From Corythoichthys intestinalis (Eukaryota; Chordata; Actinopteri; Syngnathiformes; Syngnathidae): a stretch of 64,000 nt of DNA. The notes under the pieces are model-generated. The model searched no databases. It was not told the origin of the DNA and saw only the letters and a list, made by a program, of their open reading frames with translations. The position numbers and the translations under genes were made by a program. Each line of letters begins with the position of its first letter. Position 1 is the stretch's first letter. Where the stretch lies: the NCBI RefSeq assembly GCF_030265065.1, contig NC_080407.1:56585666-56649665 (forward strand), read 5' to 3'. Shown here one piece after another: positions 46,430-64,000 of this stretch.

Positions 46430-48360
46430 TTCAGGGGGGTCAGCCCCCCCCCCCCCCCCCCCCGGTGGCCGAAAGTGTCATTGCATGTAATTGACTTCTA
46501 TACAGTTTATGATTTGCAAATGAAGAATTTCCTGGTAAAATATTGTATTGTCTATAAAAGTTGAAAAGCAATAAAACAAAAATGAATGAAATGAACAAAA
46601 AAAGATATTTTTATAATGGGTCAAAATGATTTTTCAAACAGACTATGTGACTAGCACCTTAGACGGTCATTTGCCTTGCTTAGCCAAAACCACCTGAGGA
46701 CGAGAAAGACAAGATGGATATACATCATTTTTTCAAACCTAGGCTTTCGAAAGCAACAACTGAGCAAAAACCAAGGATTGAAATGTGGCCCATGAAATGC
46801 TAAAGACCACCGTCAAAATGGTGAGCGGAGTTTCAATTTGCCCCACTAACGACACTAATTGTACAAATGAGCCACCACTGGTGTTTTGCCAATGTAGTTA
46901 CCCCTGTCAAAAATGGTGTCCCATGGCCACACACATTAGTTATGGGGGTTGTCGACTTAAACAATGAATTGAAGCCAGAAAAGAACCACAGTTATATATT
47001 TTGGACATTGGCGTTTACTTAACTGGAGAAACTCCATACAGGACTTGAATTGCGGTAAGAACCGTTATAGGTCATCCTACGAGTAAAACGGTGAACCATT
47101 GCCTTTTGTAACGTTCAGTACGTATGTCACGGTATACGACAGAAAAAGTTTTTTGATGGATGTGCCATGTTTTAAAACCTTGTAGATAGCGACATCACCA
47201 AAACGGAAATCAAGCATATCAGCGCAGTGCAGTGGCTCCATCCAGACTGGGGTAACTACACTGGCACGATACCGGTGGGCGTACCATGTTCAATGGATCT
47301 TGGCGAGAAGTTTAGCCTAAGCAGCCTGATATTAGAATTCCCCTCAAGAATGATGGGAAACAAAAAAAAAAAAACCTCTCATTTTCAACTTCTCATTAAT
47401 ACAGTGTATCACAAAAGTGAGTACACTCCTCGCATTTCTGCAGATATATCTTTCCATTGGACAACACTGATAAATTGACACTTTGACACGATGAAAAGTA
47501 GTCTGTGTGCAGCTTATATAATTTATTTTCCCCTCCAAATATAGCCATTAATATCTAAACCCCTGGCAACAAAAGTGAGTACACCCCTTTGAAAAGAACG
47601 TACATCCCTAAATGTCCAAATTGAGTACTGCTTGTCATTTTCCCTCCAAAATGTCACGTGACTCGTTACAGGAGTGCTTTCAGCATTGCTGTAGAGATTG
47701 AAGAGGTCAGCCTGTTAGTGATCAGACCATACATCGAATTGGTGTGCATGGTTGTCAGCCCAGGAGGAAGCCTCTTCTGAAGACTGTACACAAGAAAGCC
47801 CACAAAAAGTTTGCTAAAGACATGTCAACAAAGCCCATGTATTACTGGAACCATGTCCTATGGTCTGATGAGACGGGCGGGCTTCCTCCTGGGGTGACAG
47901 CCATGCACACCAATTTGATGTATGGTCTGAGCACTAACAGGCTGACCCCCCACCTCTTCAATCTCTGCAGCAATGCTGACAGCACTCCTGTAACGAGTCA
48001 CGTGACATTTTGGAGGGAAAATGACAAGCAGTACTCAATTTGGACATTTAGGGATGTACGTTTTTTTTCCAAAGGGGTGTACTCACGTTTGTTGCCAGGG
48101 GTTTAGATATTAATGGCTATATTTGGAGGGGAAAATAAGTGAACTCTATTATACTACTTTTCATTGTGTCAAAGTGTCATTTTGTCAGTGTTGTCCCATC
48201 ATAAGGTAGACTTCAATATCTGCAGAAATGCGGGGGTGTACTCACTTTTGCGATCCACTGTAAATATTCTTGTAAGTTAATTTTAGGGCCGACACTACGT
48301 ATTGTGCATCCCGTCTCAAAAGTCAATGTTTAAATCCATGCAACTCTCAAAATGACTGAC
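46430..48360 (+). repeat. dispersed repeat, copy B, split by a Tc1-like insertion
   Basis: It has the same family and orientation as copy A. The shared left block begins after a long C-run (46445-46463), and the shared right block resumes after 48262. Between them lies the foldback Tc1 element at 47402-48260, inserted at a TA just after the CCCCTCAAGAATGATGGGAAA block. At 46713 an ATGGATATACATCATTTTTT frame starts MDIHHFFKPRL, resembling a hAT/ZMYM-type transposase N-terminus, now broken. Confidence 0.6.
47402..48260. mobile_element. Tc1-like foldback element with long terminal inverted repeats
   Basis: The ends CAGTGTATCACAAAAGTGAG and CTCACTTTTGCGATCCACTG are flanked by TA at both sides. 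The two arms (about 47402-47770 and 47875-48260) are reverse complements for some 360 bp. The inner part of the left arm and the spacer encode a Tc1 transposase scrap (QPRRKPLLKTVHKKAHKKFAKD then YWNHVLWSDET). It is a deleted and refolded Tc1 derivative, not able to move by itself. Confidence 0.82.
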
Positions 48361-48848
48361 GTCAGTGGAAGATTTCATTTATTTATTATTGACAACTTCA
48401 ACCACAGAAGCAGAATATTCAACTATTATCAGGAGTCAACACAGGATGCACCAAGGAGGAAACGATTTGTGCTCCAAATTGTGACTAAAAATCACTTTTT
48501 TTTTTTTTTTTTTCCCTCGCCAAATATTTCTTCGAATCAAAAAGTTCAAATAGAAATATATATGGATTCCGTTCACGTTGAATGGAATTTCAAAGGGAAT
48601 TCCCCCCAAAATACTGGCTTTTTTTTTTTTTTTAACTCGTACTCCGTGAAGTCAACTACAGTACTGCAAGAATACATACACAGGATTTTTGTCAAGAAAA
48701 TTTCAGTCCGACCCAAAAAACAAAGACGGCGAAACAACGGAAACGGAATATCCGTCATTTGATAGGGTGCTGTTTTCTTGAGGCTCCTTCCCTAGCCGGG
48801 GCCTTTCAAAGTGCAGCGGCAGCGGCGGCAGCAGCGCGGGACGGCGGT

Positions 48849-60356
<11,508 letters not shown>

Positions 60357-60949
60357 TGTTCTCCCGACTGCTCGGCGAGCGGCACGCTAGGCAGAGTCGA
60401 CGCGCGCATACCTGAGCATTCCCCACCCAAAGCGAGGCCAACCGTGTCTGTACAAGTCAAGAAGGGAGGGGGGGTGGGGGGGAGACCCTGAAATTTGACA
60501 GAGCAGGGGGCGGTTTCTCTTCCTCGGCAGCTGTTGCCACGGCAACCCAACCGACGATACGTAGTCTGTCCGACGTGGACGAGAAGCCCCCCTTCTTTCC
60601 TCGGACGAAACCGCAATGCCCCCCTTCTGGTCTCGCTCGAAAAAGAAGAAAAACAGTCGGAGTAAATTGCAACCATATGATTTCTGTCGATTCCAATGGC
60701 AAAGCTGGCGATGGGAATCGTTGCGGAACCGCTGTCTTTTTGTTTTTTCCCGGAACGCGTGTTCGTTTTATGCCGCGAATTGCCGAACGACGCCGATTTG
60801 GAGCCCAAAAAACCCACAAATATACAAAAGTAAAGGGCAATGTTATTTTGCCAACCAACACTTTTTTAAATGACGATAGCGAGCTAAAAACGTAACGAGA
60901 TTGATGCCGGTTTTCGTCCGACGAGACGAAAGTGCGCAATCGTTTCCGT

Positions 60950-62190
<1,241 letters not shown>

Positions 62191-62199
62191 CCAGCGCTT

Positions 62200-63640
62200 T
62201 GTGCTAAAAAGGAAAATGTCAAAACTACGGTGGAGATGTGAACAAACCCATCCCGGCACTCTGCCATGACAGTAAATTGCATTGTGCCGTTTTGTAACCC
62301 TCCTGTCAAACGAACTAAACCATGAAAGTAAACATACCGCCTATGGATATGTAAATACATATATACAGTATCCCAACAATCATTTAGGCAGCTTCATTTG
62401 ATTCAACTCAGAAAAAAGGTTGTAAAATACTGAAACCAATGAAAGCCTCAGTTTGGTTCTGGCGAGCGGCGAGTGGAGGAGTTCTAACGGCCAATGGCTT
62501 TCATGTGACGCTCGGTTTGTCACAAGATGTCTAATTACATATTGAGATCATGGCAGTTATCTGCCACGGAAAATACCATCAAGGCGACTTCCTTCTTGCG
62601 GAGATAAGATGGAGACATTTCCTGAAAACGAGCGATCCAAACGTAATAACGTTTCACATAGGTAAAATACGCATCGGCGGCCCGCGGGTTTCCCGACGAC
62701 GGAGGGGTCACGGGGGTCGTAACGCAATCCGTAAAATGAACGCTCTGGCGCTAGCGCCGCCACTCCACGCGTTTTATCCAAAAGAACGGGTGGTGCCCGA
62801 TCCGGCCCGGAGGGCGACCACATAAGACGTGAACGACCACACCCTCGCGCTGCTATTTTGCTCCCATAAAAAGAGAAGAAGGAAAAAAAACCGACACCAC
62901 AAATGGACTTTCCGCACTTGAAATCCGACACGTATAATTTGGCCTGTGGCCCCCGTTTTCCGACAAAGCGCGGCGCCGGCCGCGCGATGCCGTTTAAGAA
63001 TCGGCCGTGATTGTTCACTTCCTGAGTTTACGTTCTGCCGTCTAATCGCTTTGGTCGTGCGGGGAAGCTGAGCTACTTGTCCCCCTCCCCCAAAAAGAAA
63101 TCAAAAATGGAAGTTTATTCCTTTGGAAGAAGGCCTTCATTCAAGTATAGGAAAAAATGGCCAAAAATATGTCCCATTTTCATTCCCAAAAATCTCCATA
63201 GTTGCTTTGCATGTGTTTAAGCGGAACGCATTGTGTTAAATGTGTATATCACATTGTATTCAATTGATCCTGGAAAGGATCCTGAATGGATGTGGCAAAT
63301 ATACTAGTAGTTCATGGGTTTAACCAAACCCCTGACCCATAGCGTATGGTGCCTGTCAAATGTTTCCTTTTTTTTCTTATCCAAAATATACAGAAAGCAG
63401 TATTTCATCTACTAGTCAATGAACTCATTGGCTGCCATCGGCGAACGAACGCCGCCGTCCCTCCCGGTTCAAATGGTTCGGTGGCCGACTTGCGATAAAC
63501 TCATTTAAGTGTAGGAAAATTCTGAACCGTAAAATGACCGCTCGGGTCCAAATGAATACCTGTTCTGAAAAAGACCCAAAAAATCTTGAACGGAAAACCA
63601 GAGCCGAGAAGCGACGCGGCCCGCCCCCCAAAAAAATCAC
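62200..63640. other. right-hand non-coding region
   Basis: No exon is recognised. A copy of the ATTGGCTGCCATCGGCG-type dispersed repeat lies at 63425-63460. The remaining sequence shows only AT-rich and T-run patches. Confidence 0.4.
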
Positions 63641-63653
63641 AGAGAAGACTTAC

Positions 63654-63668
63654 AGAAGTGAGCTCCAT
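63654..63668 (-). other. possible alternative rgs12 first coding exon
   Basis: On the minus strand, ATGGAGCTCACTTCT is followed by a strong GTAAGT donor in phase 0. It would join the microexon at 58529-58508 in frame, giving MELTS-SAASSDG. GC-rich, GGGGA-repeat sequence upstream (63830-63900) could be a promoter. Five codons carry no homology evidence, so this is tentative. Confidence 0.25.
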
Positions 63669-64000
63669 GAATGGCACTCCGGCGGGTCCATTCGCGGCAG
63701 CCGCACGCGCAAAAATCCCAACAGGGAGCCCGGAACCCTCGCGCGCTCTGCTTTTCCTCGGTGGTGGTAAATTCCTCCTCTGTGTTTACCTCCCCGCCCC
63801 CGTGTCTTCTCGGAGCCTCTTCTTTTACGCCCACGGAGGGGAGGGGAGGGGAGGGGAGCGAGCGGCTTAAATCGTCGCCCGACGTCCCGCCCCTTTAAAA
63901 CGGGAGGGTCGGCACTGAATTTGTTCATTTCAAATTGACTGCAAAAGGACGCCAAAATTCATGCACCCTGTGTTTGTTTTGTGGTGATTTATCACACGGC

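Overview
This is a vertebrate nuclear genomic window. Small introns (many 60-100 bp), compact spacing, closest recalled similarity to fish and human orthologues, and abundant hAT, Tc1/mariner and tRNA-SINE fossils point to a teleost, probably a percomorph; the species cannot be fixed from the sequence alone. Exons were placed by hand, by matching translated segments to remembered family sequences and requiring GT-AG (once GC-AG) junctions that keep the reading frame. All eight gene models stay in frame from end to end.

Layout: men1 (+, 5' end cut off by the window edge, 1-2382), map4k2 (+, 4394-10972), an rbm4-type RNA-binding protein (+, 12903-14460), trmt44 (+, 17052-20383) and cpz (+, 21057-27639). 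Then, on the minus strand, come dok7 (38090 down to 31461), hgfac (45694 down to 38418) and rgs12 (60356 or further right, down to 48849). men1/map4k2/rbm4 correspond to human 11q13. trmt44/cpz and rgs12/hgfac/dok7 correspond to human 4p16. The window therefore joins two ancestral blocks at about 14.8-17.0 kb. The genes have no single shared pathway; they include a chromatin scaffold, a stress kinase, RNA and tRNA factors, a Wnt-binding secreted protein, a neuromuscular-junction adaptor, an HGF-activating protease and a G-protein regulator.

Non-coding space is rich in DNA transposon fossils. At least eight hAT-like elements have recognisable 8-bp target-site duplications, one nested inside another. 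There is one nearly intact Tc1-like element (51135-52681) plus deleted, foldback and decayed relatives, two SINE copies, a 1.1-kb palindrome between men1 and map4k2, and a duplicated 1-2 kb repeat between hgfac and rgs12. I saw no retrovirus-like or other capsid-bearing element.

The most notable biological signal is in cpz. The gene is intact and full length and keeps its frizzled domain, but the third zinc-ligand histidine is alanine and the catalytic glutamate is arginine, so the product looks like a pseudo-carboxypeptidase. rgs12 shows two alternative 3' ends, one with a PDZ-ligand-type tail, and a candidate internal start with a 22-nt microexon.
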